NCBI GenBank assembly: GCA_964409685.1
Contig: CAYPEJ010000025.1
Span: 6,617-70,616, forward strand
Length of the DNA stretch: 64,000 nucleotides
Direction of reading: 5' to 3'
Source of the DNA: Clostridium_AI sp964409685
GTDB taxonomy: Bacteria; Bacillota; Clostridia; Lachnospirales; Lachnospiraceae
The translations under genes were made by a program, and so were the position numbers. Shown one piece after another: positions 9,002-18,585 of this stretch (position 1 is the first letter of the stretch; every line of letters begins with the position of its first letter). The notes under the pieces were generated by a model. It saw nothing but the letters and a program-made list of their open reading frames with translations, searched no databases and was not told where the DNA came from.

Positions 9002-9187
9002 TTAAGCACGCTCTACTAATCCTGATCTTAAACAAGATGTACATACATACATTTTCTTTGTTCCACCGTTAACTTTAACTTTAACAGATTTCACGTTTGA
9101 TTTCCACATCTTATTACTTCTTCTATGTGAATGACTCACTTTGATACCAAAATGAGCTCCTTTTTCACAAACTGCACATTTAGCCAT
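9002..9187 (-). CDS. rpmB: 50S ribosomal protein L28
   Basis: Large-subunit ribosomal protein of 61 residues. It shows the start MAKCAVCEKGAHFG, the central HSHRRSNK block and the KMYVCTSCLRSG end. The CAVC and CTSC pairs make it a zinc-binding (C+) form. An AGGAGG site lies upstream, with a promoter at 9252-9280 and a terminator downstream, so it is monocistronic. Confidence 0.97.
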   Translation of the reverse strand: MAKCAVCEKGAHFGIKVSHSHRRSNKMWKSNVKSVKVKVNGGTKKMYVCTSCLRSGLVERA

Positions 9188-9251
9188 TCCAAAGCACCTC
9201 CTTACGCTTACTAGACATAGCCTTAAAAATTGCTATACATCAAACAAAACC

Positions 9252-9280
9252 ATTCTATCAAAATACAAGTAAGATTGCAA
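9252..9280 (-). promoter_or_regulatory. Promoter of rpmB
   Basis: TTGCAA and TAGAAT separated by 17 bases on the minus strand. The leader would be about 58 bases. Confidence 0.6.
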
Positions 9281-9310
9281 GCAAAATTTAATTTTTTTTA
9301 CGTTTATACA

Positions 9311-9730
9311 CTATTCGACAGTTTTTTCACTATTCTCTTCCTTAGAATCTACCTCAGATGACTCTTCTTTTGACTCATTTTTCTTCTTGTCACCATTGGT
9401 AAATTTGTTCACAAAATCAGGAACCATATCTAAAATCTTAGTGATACTGTCTTGATTCTTTACATTTACGAGCTTTGTAACACCATCTTTAATAACAAGT
9501 ACAGAACTTGGAGTAATCTTACCTCCCATACCACCTGCGCCATTATTTTTCTTATTTTCTTCTGTGAAGGCACCAGCAGCTACACCAAAACTTACATCTA
9601 CGAGTGGTAAAATAATTGTACCATCTGGAAATGTAATTGCATCTCCAACTACTGTTTTTGTAGTAAGGAAGTTATCCATACCACTAAAAAGTGCATCAAA
9701 TGTGTTTTCACCATTCATTTTCTCAGCCAT
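9311..9730 (-). CDS. Sporulation protein GerW/YtfJ family
   Basis: A 139-residue protein of the GerW (YtfJ) family, needed in Bacillus for normal spore germination. The family core is complete: VVGDAITFPDGTIILPLVDVSFG, a glycine-rich GAGGMGGKITPSSVL loop, and VLVIKDGVTKLVNV. The last 35 residues are a charged Glu/Lys/Ser tail. It starts two bases after the DUF2953 stop with AAGGAGG upstream, matching the ytfI-ytfJ pair of Bacillus, and marks the organism as a spore former. Confidence 0.92.
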   Translation of the reverse strand: MAEKMNGENTFDALFSGMDNFLTTKTVVGDAITFPDGTIILPLVDVSFGVAAGAFTEENKKNNGAGGMGGKITPSSVLVIKDGVTKLVNVKNQDSITKILDMVPDFVNKFTNGDKKKNESKEESSEVDSKEENSEKTVE

Positions 9731-9732
9731 TA

Positions 9733-10731
9733 TTACTCCTCCTTCAACTGCTTAAAATCAGCAATACATTGTTTTATTTGTTTATCAAAATAGAAACGAG
9801 CAAAGATACGAACAAAACGAATTATTCGCAATCTACCTCTTGCCTCTAAATCTGCTTCCAATTTCTTTTCTTCAAAATCTGGATATAAAGAAAACTTCGG
9901 ATTAAAGTATGCGTATAATATACTTGCTCCTGCAAGAATCTGTCCTGTTTGACAAGGGTCACCTGTACCAAACTTGATGTATCCCTTTAGTTTTCTAGGT
10001 CCGATATAACGAATTAATTCGAAGAAATTATCTTTTCCCTTTTTTAAAGTGTATTTCGTTTCTTCGGCACGAATAAAATTGAGCATCTGGTCTTTTTTTC
10101 TTAAGAACTTACGAATATTCTCTTTTAAATTGAACCATTTCTGTGGGATAGAACTGATTGTTTGTTTTATACGGGTGAAAATTTCCTTTGCTTTTTTGAT
10201 TGGATGAATCTTTTGCTTTTGATTACTGTTAATTTTCTTTGTTAACTGTTCCTTATCTATTTTCTTATCAGAAGCTTTTGATGTCTGCCTCACGTTGTTG
10301 TCTTCTTTTATAGATGTTTCTAACTGCTTTTTTTCAAATTTTTCTGTGTTTTCTATTCGCTCTGTCTTATTTTGCTTCTTAGTCTCTAAGTTCGCATCTG
10401 CCTTTGTTTCTTCTCTACTTACAGTTTGTTTTCTTAACTTTTTACTCTTTTTTGCTACTTTTCGCTCTTTCTTTTCTTTATTTTGCTTAAAGGGTATACC
10501 AAATATTCGTAATTTTAATTTTGTTTTTTTCTCTTCGTAAACAACTGTTAGATGAAGTATATGCAAAAGCCAATGCACCCTTACTTTTGCATATACATCT
10601 CCTACTGATATTACATTCACTTGATATCGAACCGGTACAAAAAGAACTAGAAGAACCAGAGATAGCGCAAGACCTATCAAACCACCTAGGATTGCTCCTA
10701 TTATTTTCAAAATCAATAATACAATATGCAA
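9733..10731 (-). CDS. DUF2953 membrane protein (YtfI-like), spore-related
   Basis: A 332-residue protein of the family that neighbours gerW. The N-terminal membrane helix spans about residues 3-32; a FVPVRYQV beta strand follows. A long, highly charged Lys/Glu linker (residues 90-210) is unusual for the family. The C-terminal DUF2953 core has YIGPRKLKGYIKFGTGDP and a YLYPDF-like strand. The start appears to be TTG at 10731, since no ATG or GTG precedes the membrane helix, and its ribosome site is weak. It is probably translated together with gerW in the mother cell, by analogy with Bacillus. Confidence 0.8.
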   Translation of the reverse strand: MHIVLLILKIIGAILGGLIGLALSLVLLVLFVPVRYQVNVISVGDVYAKVRVHWLLHILHLTVVYEEKKTKLKLRIFGIPFKQNKEKKERKVAKKSKKLRKQTVSREETKADANLETKKQNKTERIENTEKFEKKQLETSIKEDNNVRQTSKASDKKIDKEQLTKKINSNQKQKIHPIKKAKEIFTRIKQTISSIPQKWFNLKENIRKFLRKKDQMLNFIRAEETKYTLKKGKDNFFELIRYIGPRKLKGYIKFGTGDPCQTGQILAGASILYAYFNPKFSLYPDFEEKKLEADLEARGRLRIIRFVRIFARFYFDKQIKQCIADFKQLKEE

Positions 10732-10744
10732 CCCATCTCACATC

Positions 10745-11080
10745 CTATCTTCTTCTAAGGACTGTTTCCTCCCATTGAAAAAATGTCCTTGCATCTAAAC
10801 TGCCCGTTTTCTGATACATATCGTTTACTATATCTGCCACAAGAAGAACCGCATTTTCTTTGTTAGAGGCAAGCCCTACTACCGTTATCTCCTTTTGACT
10901 ATAATATTTAAATAATAACTCATTTGTGTTGTAAATATCAAATAAATTTTTCGGATTGGAAGCAAGTGCAATACAATATACTGAGATATTGACTTTCCTA
11001 CGTTCCATTCGCCTTTTAATTTTATTTAGATTCTTCTCGGTATAAGAATCAAGATATAAATTAGGATACCACTTCACCAT
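10745..11080 (-). CDS. Unknown 111-residue protein in the gerW operon
   Basis: I do not recognise a domain. The protein is small, basic and soluble, starting MVKWYPNLYLD, with a KIKRRMERRK basic helix and a central beta-strand run (ISVYCIALAS, ITVVGLAS) that suggests an alpha/beta fold. The gaps are 13 bases to the DUF2953 gene and 37 to the gene upstream, so it should belong to one transcription unit with the spore genes. The ribosome site is poor (GGGTG about ten bases from the ATG). Confidence 0.65.
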   Translation of the reverse strand: MVKWYPNLYLDSYTEKNLNKIKRRMERRKVNISVYCIALASNPKNLFDIYNTNELLFKYYSQKEITVVGLASNKENAVLLVADIVNDMYQKTGSLDARTFFQWEETVLRRR

Positions 11081-11117
11081 ATAAACTTGACACCCATTCT
11101 ATTTCCAATTTTATCAG

Positions 11118-12557
11118 CTAGTTATCTTCTTCCATAACGCTGCATAAAATTTCATAACTTGCTAATTTCTCAGCATCATCTTTACATTGTTCTAAACTAG
11201 ACATAATGTATTCGGAGACTTCTTCTGTGTTGGCAAAGAATACTGGCATACGAGCAATCGTACTTGCAATAATTGCTCTGATTACCCTCATAGAATTCTG
11301 TTTGAATAATGCTGTAAACTCTTCCACTAATTTTGCTGTCTCAGCTTCCACCATTTCATCTGTAACTTCTTCTAAGGCCGCTTCTTTAAACTCAACAAAC
11401 AAACTGTCAGATAATAGCGTCTGTGCTTTTTCTAAATCAGCAAAACTTGTCACTAATCCGTCTTGTTCTAATTGTGCACCATAAGACTCTTTTACAAGTC
11501 CTAAGCAACCTTCTAATTGTTGAATTGTCATAGCGATACGTTCTGGGGTACCCTCTAATTCACACATCATTTCTTCTAAGTGTACTGGAAGGTCTTCCTT
11601 ATCACCTTGTTTCATCTGACCATCAATGACTGCAATGATTTCTCCACAAATCTTTAACTTATCCAAATCTAAGTCTTCTGATTCAAGATTTTTTACAATC
11701 GACGCATCTTCTAAATCTTTTTTCATTAGTACAAATACATACAAACTATTGATTAATTCTTGTAATGCAACAAACATTTCAGATGTATAGCGAATATTTG
11801 CCGCTTTTTCTTTCAATTCATCTTGCAGTTCTTCAAATGCTGTTTGCTCTAATGTATCAAAATCAACAGATTTTAATTTGTCTACAAACACACCCCAGTC
11901 AGCAAAAAATCGACCTTCTGCCTCTGGTTTATAAAGCATTGCACTCGTACGTAGCATGTATAAATAAGAATCAAGAGACTCCTTTTGACCACCCTTATAT
12001 AAGGAAATGCTATTCTTTACTAATTCAAAGAATTTACTTCTTGCCATACGCACTGGAAGCTGACTAATTACATCTTTAATCTTTTCATTAATCACAAAAT
12101 TATCTTTTACACCAAAGATATATTGCATTAACTGTTGTGTAAACACAGCTGCATCCTCTTCTAATGTTGCATGGTCAAATTTATGTTCAATACGGTTTAA
12201 CACATATTCATATACCATAAGTTGATCGGTATAGTTTGTGAGCACTTCCATCTTAGCGATTACATTTGAACGCTCTTGTTCAATCTTAGCAATACATTCT
12301 TCCACATTACAGTCTGCTTCTTGTATGAACACATTCGCAACCATATCTGCGATAAAGTTTACCGTTTCTTGTACTTCTTTCTCTACAAACATACCTTCTG
12401 CATATTGTTCATACATAACATAGTACTGCATGGCACTACGAATTACTGCTTGATTTTGATATTGTTCTGCCAGGGTAAAGACGTAAGCTGGCAGTTCTTT
12501 TTCTAAATTCTTTCCATTATTTATGTTCTTAATCAATTGTTTATTTATTGTACTCAA
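11118..12557 (-). CDS. Unknown acidic helical protein, 479 residues
   Basis: No known domain is visible. The protein is nearly all helix, strongly acidic, without signal peptide, membrane segment or obvious active-site motif. Heptad-like patterns run throughout (for example ECIAKIEQERSNVIAKME), suggesting a helical scaffold. The start is TTG at 12557 with GGAGG eleven bases upstream. It lies 40 bases after the GT2 gene and before the gerW group. Its role cannot be inferred beyond possible linkage to envelope or spore functions. Confidence 0.7.
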   Translation of the reverse strand: MSTINKQLIKNINNGKNLEKELPAYVFTLAEQYQNQAVIRSAMQYYVMYEQYAEGMFVEKEVQETVNFIADMVANVFIQEADCNVEECIAKIEQERSNVIAKMEVLTNYTDQLMVYEYVLNRIEHKFDHATLEEDAAVFTQQLMQYIFGVKDNFVINEKIKDVISQLPVRMARSKFFELVKNSISLYKGGQKESLDSYLYMLRTSAMLYKPEAEGRFFADWGVFVDKLKSVDFDTLEQTAFEELQDELKEKAANIRYTSEMFVALQELINSLYVFVLMKKDLEDASIVKNLESEDLDLDKLKICGEIIAVIDGQMKQGDKEDLPVHLEEMMCELEGTPERIAMTIQQLEGCLGLVKESYGAQLEQDGLVTSFADLEKAQTLLSDSLFVEFKEAALEEVTDEMVEAETAKLVEEFTALFKQNSMRVIRAIIASTIARMPVFFANTEEVSEYIMSSLEQCKDDAEKLASYEILCSVMEEDN

Positions 12558-12597
12558 GATTGTATAATCCTCCGACTAATTTTCCTTATCCAATGTC

Positions 12598-13551
12598 CTA
12601 TCGAACATCTTTCTCTATTTCCTTATCGAAATTCAGTGTATCCCTCACGATGTAAAGTGGTCGATTCTTTGTTTCTTCATAAATTCTACCAACATATTCC
12701 CCCGTGATAGAGTGAAGAATCAAGGAAACACCATTAAAGAATAATATAACCGCAAACAAGGAGGCCCATCCTGGTTGTGTTGTATCAGTAAATAATTTTT
12801 GAATAATGACTACAATTAAGTAAATAAAACTACATACTGATAATGTTCCACCAACTAATCCCGCCAATCTTAATGGCTTATAAGAAAATGATAATATCGC
12901 ATCTGTTGCAAGTTTTATCATTTTCTTTAATGGATATTTGGTTTCTCCTGCAAAACGACTTTCCCTCTTATATTCTACTGCCGTTTGCTTAAATCCAACC
13001 CATGTTACCAATCCACGTACATAACGATTTTTTTCCTGAATGCTATTCATTACGTCACATACTTTACGATCAATTAATCTAAAATCTCCTGTGTCTACTG
13101 GAATCTGCATAGAAGTCATTTTATTTAGGATACGATAAAAACATTTTGCACTAAACTTTTTGAAAAATGTTTCCCCTTCTCTCTTTAAACGTTGTCCATA
13201 CACAACATCGTATCCCTCTTTCCACTTCTTGATCATTTCCAATATAATATGTGGCGGATCCTGTAAATCCGCATCAATAATTACTATTGCTTGCCCGCTG
13301 GAATATTCCATTCCAGCGGTTACAGCTATCTGATGTCCAAAATTACGTGAAAAATTAATTAATTTTATATGTGAATCTCGTTGACAAATCGCCTCTGCTA
13401 TCTCATAAGTGCGATCCCTACTACCATCATTAATAAAAATAATTTCATAACTTTCATTTGTCTGTTCCATCACTTCTGTTAATCTTCTGTAAGTCTCCTC
13501 TAGCACTTCTTGTTCATTAAAAGCTGGAACAACTACGGAATATTTCACCAT
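12598..13551 (-). CDS. GT2 polyprenyl-phosphate glycosyltransferase (DPM1/GtrB type)
   Basis: Transfers a sugar from a nucleotide donor to undecaprenyl phosphate, facing the cytoplasm. It shows the GT-A start VVVPAFNEQEVLEE, IFINDGSRDRT, and the metal-binding DADLQDP motif near residue 90, then QQ-like and R/K-rich acceptor motifs. Two C-terminal membrane helices (about 225-290) anchor it, as in GtrB. The start at 13551 is chosen for its GGGG ribosome site eight bases upstream; a GTG three codons earlier is less likely. The adjacent PMT-type gene, whose enzyme needs a lipid-linked sugar, makes a donor-plus-transferase pair. Confidence 0.93.
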   Translation of the reverse strand: MVKYSVVVPAFNEQEVLEETYRRLTEVMEQTNESYEIIFINDGSRDRTYEIAEAICQRDSHIKLINFSRNFGHQIAVTAGMEYSSGQAIVIIDADLQDPPHIILEMIKKWKEGYDVVYGQRLKREGETFFKKFSAKCFYRILNKMTSMQIPVDTGDFRLIDRKVCDVMNSIQEKNRYVRGLVTWVGFKQTAVEYKRESRFAGETKYPLKKMIKLATDAILSFSYKPLRLAGLVGGTLSVCSFIYLIVVIIQKLFTDTTQPGWASLFAVILFFNGVSLILHSITGEYVGRIYEETKNRPLYIVRDTLNFDKEIEKDVR

Positions 13552-13571
13552 GATGCACACCCCTTATCCTT

Positions 13572-16500
13572 TTAGCTTACCAGTACCCAACTCTTCATCC
13601 ATCTTAAGAATTTGAATACGAATTCTTTCTCAATTGGTTGACCTGATAGTACAGGGTAGAATAATACAAACAATGCTACTGCAAGTACTACATATCCGTA
13701 AATAACTGGTTTTGGCCATTTCTTTTCTTTCACTAATAAATACATACAATATGCTACCATTAATACTACAAACGGAACACTTGTAAAGTAATGATAAATA
13801 AATGTGGTACGACCAATTAAAACCCATGGTAAGTATTGAGATAAATATCCAATTACCATAAACAAAGCCGTTTTATCTCTCTTACGAATAGAACGTTGTA
13901 ACAATGCAAAGAATGCCACAATTCCTGCCCACCAAACTGCTGGATTACCAAATGCACTGATACCTTCTGAAATGGTGTCAGTAGGATGACCGCTAAAGTA
14001 CCAGATTGGTCTATAAATAATAGGCCATTGCCACCATCTTGAAGAGTAAGGATGATCTTGATTTACTCCTTGGTGATATGTGAGCATTAATTCTTGGTTC
14101 TTAAGCATTCTTGCAATTAGACCTTCTGTTCCTGCATAATCCTTAAATGGAATATAGGATAACGTATAAATAATCGCTGGAATCACGATAAATACGATAC
14201 AACAGAATCCAATTGTCTTGATTGTAAACCCTCTAAAATTCTTCACAATATATTCATGTGAAATACCATTTGTGGAACCTTCTATATTTTTCTTTGCATA
14301 TAGATATTCACGGAAACGCTTGCCTAGTGTAATGAAGAAGATAACTGCCAGCCCAATCGATGCATAAACTCCTGTCCATTTTGAAGCAATCGCAAGACCC
14401 ATTGTAAATCCACACAAACCTAATGAAACAAATGTCTTCTTAAGTGATGTGTCATAAAAACTTGTCTCATAATACTGATACATAAAATAATACATCAATA
14501 TGATAAAGAATGTTACAAACACGTCGATTGTCGCAATCCTCGTTTGTGAGAAATGCATAAAGTCAAATGCAAACAACGTTGTAGCAACGGTCGCAATCCA
14601 TGTTTCCTTAAAGATTCTACGTGATAATGCATAGAGAATTGGAAGCATACCAATACCAAATAAAATACCCATGATTCTCCATCCAAATGGATTCATACCA
14701 AAGATACGAACACCGATGGACATAATAATCTTACCTAGTGGTGGATGTGTATTTTCATAAGTGGTTAAACCATGAATATATTCATAAGCCGTACGCGCAT
14801 GATAAATCTCATCAAAGTAAGTACTATCACGGAATGTACTTCTTCCTGGGAACATTTCTTGTTCATCAAATAAGTTGGCATATTGAGCAGAATTCACTGG
14901 TAGGATTACATTGCCCTCTACATCTTCAATTGCTAATTCAAACAATACCGCCTTATCACTTGTACAAGTTAACTTAATGTATCTCCCCGTACACGCAAGC
15001 TCTTTCTCTCCCCAGCAGAATACACTTACCATTTCTATTTCTGTTGCATCACTCCAAGCCCCATCTAGGGTATCAGAAACCTGCACTTGGAACATTCTTC
15101 TTTCATAATTTCCAAGGAAATAGTTGATACTGCCAAGCTCTTTTGTTTCTCCTAAATCTAGAACAATTTCATTACTAGAATCCTCTGTACCTGTATTATA
15201 ACTCCATTGTGTCTCAGGCGCGTAACGATTTCCAATATCATGCAATGCAAAACCTGAATATGCTACTACAATGATTAAAATCGCAATCGTGTCGAACTTT
15301 GTCCATTTTGGCACTTTTGCAGTTCGTTCTACAATCAATGTTTTCTTTTCCTCAATAACAGATTCTACTTTTTCCTCAAAGATAGATTCTTCTTTATGAC
15401 GCATACGATATACCGTCATTACACCAAAGTAAATAAATCCTAATACTAATAATTTAGATACCATATCAGGAAATGGTTCATTTGGATTATATGCTGACGC
15501 ATCATATTTATAAAATACAAAGACCATATTTCCAAACTGCACCATTGTAAAAATCGCATAGTACAAATAATTTTCAAATACTGGTTTAATTACAAATAAC
15601 GCCAATAGTAATGGAATCGCAATAAACAAATAGCGTTCATGCATACGCATTCCAAATGTAAATACTGTAATTACAGAAAATGCTGCAAGATAGAAATATC
15701 CTATCTTGTTTCTCTTATTTACATAATGTAATACAATTCCTACTCCTACAAATAGGCAAACAAGAATGGTTCCCCATATCTTACATGTGAGCCCTAAATA
15801 TGTAGATGTCTCTGGCTTCCAGTTAAGTCCAATCATTGTCCAGAAGTTATATGCATTTACGGAACAATATTGATAGGCATTATGTGTACTTGTTAAATTG
15901 TTCCATACCGTTTCAAATCCCATTGGTAAACAAGATACAATACCACCAATTACACTACCTATTAAGCAAATAGCAAAACGAATTACATTGGTTGGATCAA
16001 ATCCATCTAAAATTAAATCGTCTACAATTCCTACAAGTAAAACTGGCACAAAAATTAGTGCATACGGATTAAATAATACCGCCACTGTAAATGCAATTAC
16101 AGCAAATCCTGATTTTTTTTGATATAAGAACCAGCACATAAGCACGATACATAATGATACAATACCATCTACCTGTCCCCAGATACTTGTATCCATAACA
16201 GAACATGGATTAATCGCTAATACTGCTGCAAGAAGCATAGCACTACGTGTCTTAAAGTGCTTATTGGCAATCTTATACACAACTGCAATCAACGCTAAAT
16301 CGCAAGCGATACTTGGTAACTTAAATACAAGCCCAGCTGCAGTGGTAGCAAGTGTATTGGTATCAAAACCAAATAACTTACTAAGAAATCCTACGAATGC
16401 CATCAAGTGTACCAAAAGTGGTGGAAAACTAATGCTTACACCACTTTCATATACACTCATGTACCCATTATTCATTATGGTATTTGCCATCCATCTAAAG

Positions 16501-16709
16501 TTACTTAAATCAGTTGCTTGTTCGCTTTGTTTGATTCCAAAAACAATACGTACGATTGCTCCTAGCAAAAGTATGATTAACAAAGCATGTTTGTCTGACA
16601 GTTTTTCTGTTTCTTTCGTACCTAATACATTCTTATCCACTTTTACATAATAGTACATGTAATACAGAAGACACAGAAACACTGCGGATAGAAATACGAT
16701 TACTTCCAT
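13572..16709 (-). CDS. Two-part GT-C/PMT mannosyltransferase with internal discoidin-like domain
   Basis: A 1045-residue membrane enzyme predicted to transfer a sugar from a polyprenyl-phosphate carrier to surface proteins or polymers. Residues 1 to about 440 form a multi-helix GT-C unit with conserved WGQVDG and RMHERY. After a single helix near 470, residues of about 495-620 form a beta-rich region (IVLDLGETKELGSI, RYIKLTC) that reads like an F5/8 type C sugar-binding domain. From about 640 a PMT (GT39) unit follows: FDEIYHA with the catalytic DE pair, THPPLGK, and FDFMHFSQTRIATIDVF, then a cytoplasmic-periplasmic helix ladder to the end. Typical PMT proteins are about half this size, so this is a fusion of two GT-C units. 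It is 20 bases upstream of the GT2 gene. Confidence 0.88.
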   Translation of the reverse strand: MEVIVFLSAVFLCLLYYMYYYVKVDKNVLGTKETEKLSDKHALLIILLLGAIVRIVFGIKQSEQATDLSNFRWMANTIMNNGYMSVYESGVSISFPPLLVHLMAFVGFLSKLFGFDTNTLATTAAGLVFKLPSIACDLALIAVVYKIANKHFKTRSAMLLAAVLAINPCSVMDTSIWGQVDGIVSLCIVLMCWFLYQKKSGFAVIAFTVAVLFNPYALIFVPVLLVGIVDDLILDGFDPTNVIRFAICLIGSVIGGIVSCLPMGFETVWNNLTSTHNAYQYCSVNAYNFWTMIGLNWKPETSTYLGLTCKIWGTILVCLFVGVGIVLHYVNKRNKIGYFYLAAFSVITVFTFGMRMHERYLFIAIPLLLALFVIKPVFENYLYYAIFTMVQFGNMVFVFYKYDASAYNPNEPFPDMVSKLLVLGFIYFGVMTVYRMRHKEESIFEEKVESVIEEKKTLIVERTAKVPKWTKFDTIAILIIVVAYSGFALHDIGNRYAPETQWSYNTGTEDSSNEIVLDLGETKELGSINYFLGNYERRMFQVQVSDTLDGAWSDATEIEMVSVFCWGEKELACTGRYIKLTCTSDKAVLFELAIEDVEGNVILPVNSAQYANLFDEQEMFPGRSTFRDSTYFDEIYHARTAYEYIHGLTTYENTHPPLGKIIMSIGVRIFGMNPFGWRIMGILFGIGMLPILYALSRRIFKETWIATVATTLFAFDFMHFSQTRIATIDVFVTFFIILMYYFMYQYYETSFYDTSLKKTFVSLGLCGFTMGLAIASKWTGVYASIGLAVIFFITLGKRFREYLYAKKNIEGSTNGISHEYIVKNFRGFTIKTIGFCCIVFIVIPAIIYTLSYIPFKDYAGTEGLIARMLKNQELMLTYHQGVNQDHPYSSRWWQWPIIYRPIWYFSGHPTDTISEGISAFGNPAVWWAGIVAFFALLQRSIRKRDKTALFMVIGYLSQYLPWVLIGRTTFIYHYFTSVPFVVLMVAYCMYLLVKEKKWPKPVIYGYVVLAVALFVLFYPVLSGQPIEKEFVFKFLRWMKSWVLVS

Positions 16710-16747
16710 CGTTTTTGCCCCCCATTTTTGTTTGATTCTTTTTACAT

Positions 16748-17593
16748 TTATTTCTTATGTTCATGTGTAAATAAATGATCTTGGCAATATTCAAAATTAC
16801 CATTACACTTTGAACAATAACGAAATTCTAGATTTTCTCCATCTAACTCTGTTCTTCCACAAACGGCACAACGATGACGTGGTCCATTTGTTGCTTGGTA
16901 AACTTCTCTGCGGAAATTCGCTTTCCTTCTTTGTTCCTTTGGTGAAATTCTCTTATAATTTCTTGTCGCAAAGAAGAAAATAAAGAAGTTTGCTAATGCC
17001 ATCACTACAGCGATTGCTGTTACATAGTCTCCTGCGCCAATTGCACTAAAGATTACATATGCAAAAAGCGCTCCCTCAATATAAGCAAGATATTTTACTT
17101 TAACTGGTATAATGTAATAAATTAGGAATTGTACATTCGGATATAGTGCTGCAAAGGAGAAGAACATGGATTGGAAGATATATTCCAAACCCACTGTGTA
17201 GATTCCAGCTCCATATGCAAGATACGCAATCAATCCACCTAAAATATTAAACAAAACACCACTGATAAAAAACAAGTTAAATCGAAATGCTCCCCACGCA
17301 TTTTCTAAAGAACGCCCAATCATCAAATATAAATATACTTGAATGATAAATGATAGGATACCAAAGGCTGACATTAAATTATAAGGATAAAAAATAAATG
17401 TTACCAGTCGCCATATCTGTCCATGAAGCACTTTACTAAAATCTAATGAAAAATAGAAATAATAAAAGTAATTTGCATTTGGAATAAAATTAAAAAGCAA
17501 TGTGCTGATTACCCAAATAAACATAAAATACTTCATCAAGTCATGAATGGCATACTTTCCAAACTTTCGTTCTAGCTTATTCAAAAACTTCAT
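16748..17593 (-). CDS. Rhomboid-fold (Derlin-like) membrane protein with C-terminal zinc ribbon
   Basis: A 281-residue protein with about six membrane helices (residues 20-215). GQIWRLVTFIFYP at about 58-70 contains the WR motif shared by rhomboids and Derlins. The serine protease motif GxSG and the partner histidine are not visible; the equivalent stretch reads GVLFNILGGL. It is therefore probably a pseudoprotease that binds membrane proteins rather than cutting them. The last 45 residues carry CAVC, CSKC and a CxxH pair, a zinc ribbon facing the cytoplasm. The start at 17593 is chosen for GAGG six bases upstream; an ATG four codons earlier overlaps that site. It lies directly upstream of the PMT gene. 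Confidence 0.75.
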   Translation of the reverse strand: MKFLNKLERKFGKYAIHDLMKYFMFIWVISTLLFNFIPNANYFYYFYFSLDFSKVLHGQIWRLVTFIFYPYNLMSAFGILSFIIQVYLYLMIGRSLENAWGAFRFNLFFISGVLFNILGGLIAYLAYGAGIYTVGLEYIFQSMFFSFAALYPNVQFLIYYIIPVKVKYLAYIEGALFAYVIFSAIGAGDYVTAIAVVMALANFFIFFFATRNYKRISPKEQRRKANFRREVYQATNGPRHRCAVCGRTELDGENLEFRYCSKCNGNFEYCQDHLFTHEHKK

Positions 17594-17649
17594 ATAAATC
17601 CTCATTTCTAATATGCATTCGCATAATGATTAGCTTATAACACAAATCT

Positions 17650-18585
17650 TTAAAACAAATCTTTCTTTGCAAATATACTTGCAATCAAAACTGTTAATAA
17701 TACCGTTCCTAATGTGATAATTAGAAATCCATGTTTATAGTCTCCAAGTGGAATATGTGTAAAATTCATTCCATACAAACTAAATACCATTGTTGGAATA
17801 CTCATAACAATTGTTATCGTAGTTAATGTTTTCATAACAATATTTAAGTTATTCGAAATAACCGATGCAAATGCCTCTGTGGTACCACTTAAAATCCCAC
17901 TATAAATATTTGCCATCTCAATCGCCTGTTTATTTTCGATAATAACATCTTCAAGCAATTCCTTATCTTCTGGATACTTCTTGATACTTTCCGTTCTTAA
18001 CAGTTTCTCTAATACCACTTCATTGGAACGAAGTGATGTCGTAAAGTAAACAAGACTTTTTTCTAATCCCAGAAGTTCAATTAATTCTCTGTTCTTAGTA
18101 GAAATATGAAGCTTTCCTTCAATCTCTTCACTTTTGCGATCAATAATTTTTAGATACTGTAAATAAACCGACGCATTCTTATAAAGAATCTGTAAGATAA
18201 ATCTAGTCTTCTTAAATGTATAAAATCCTCTTACTCGTCCTTCCATAAAACTTTTCAAAATCGGACTTTCTTCCAAACACACTGTGATAAGAACATTTTC
18301 TGCAAGAATAATACCTAATGGCATTGTTACATATCGTTCTTTTCCATTCTTTTCCTCTACAGAAGGAATATCCACTAATACAAGAGAGTAATCATCCTCA
18401 ATCTCCAAACGCGAACGTTCCTCTTCATCAAGTGATGCCCTTAGATGATCTATATCAATCTGATATGCCTCTGATACTTCCAAAAGCTCTGTCGGAGTTG
18501 GATTCGTCAGTGCAATCCAGCTTCCATCTTCATAATTTTTAATTTGTCGCAAACCGTCGTCGTATGTTTTAAAAATTTCAATCAT
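17650..18585 (-). CDS. corA: CorA family magnesium/divalent cation transporter
   Basis: A 311-residue channel for Mg2+ or related ions. The N-terminal cytoplasmic domain and the long stalk helix are followed by two C-terminal membrane helices. The selectivity signature GMN occurs in LYGMNFTHIPL at about residues 273-283, as required for the family, and the protein ends in a KKDLF basic tail. AAGGAG lies six bases before the ATG. The gene has a consensus promoter and a structured leader of about 174 bases, which suggests control at the RNA level. Confidence 0.93.
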   Translation of the reverse strand: MIEIFKTYDDGLRQIKNYEDGSWIALTNPTPTELLEVSEAYQIDIDHLRASLDEEERSRLEIEDDYSLVLVDIPSVEEKNGKERYVTMPLGIILAENVLITVCLEESPILKSFMEGRVRGFYTFKKTRFILQILYKNASVYLQYLKIIDRKSEEIEGKLHISTKNRELIELLGLEKSLVYFTTSLRSNEVVLEKLLRTESIKKYPEDKELLEDVIIENKQAIEMANIYSGILSGTTEAFASVISNNLNIVMKTLTTITIVMSIPTMVFSLYGMNFTHIPLGDYKHGFLIITLGTVLLTVLIASIFAKKDLF

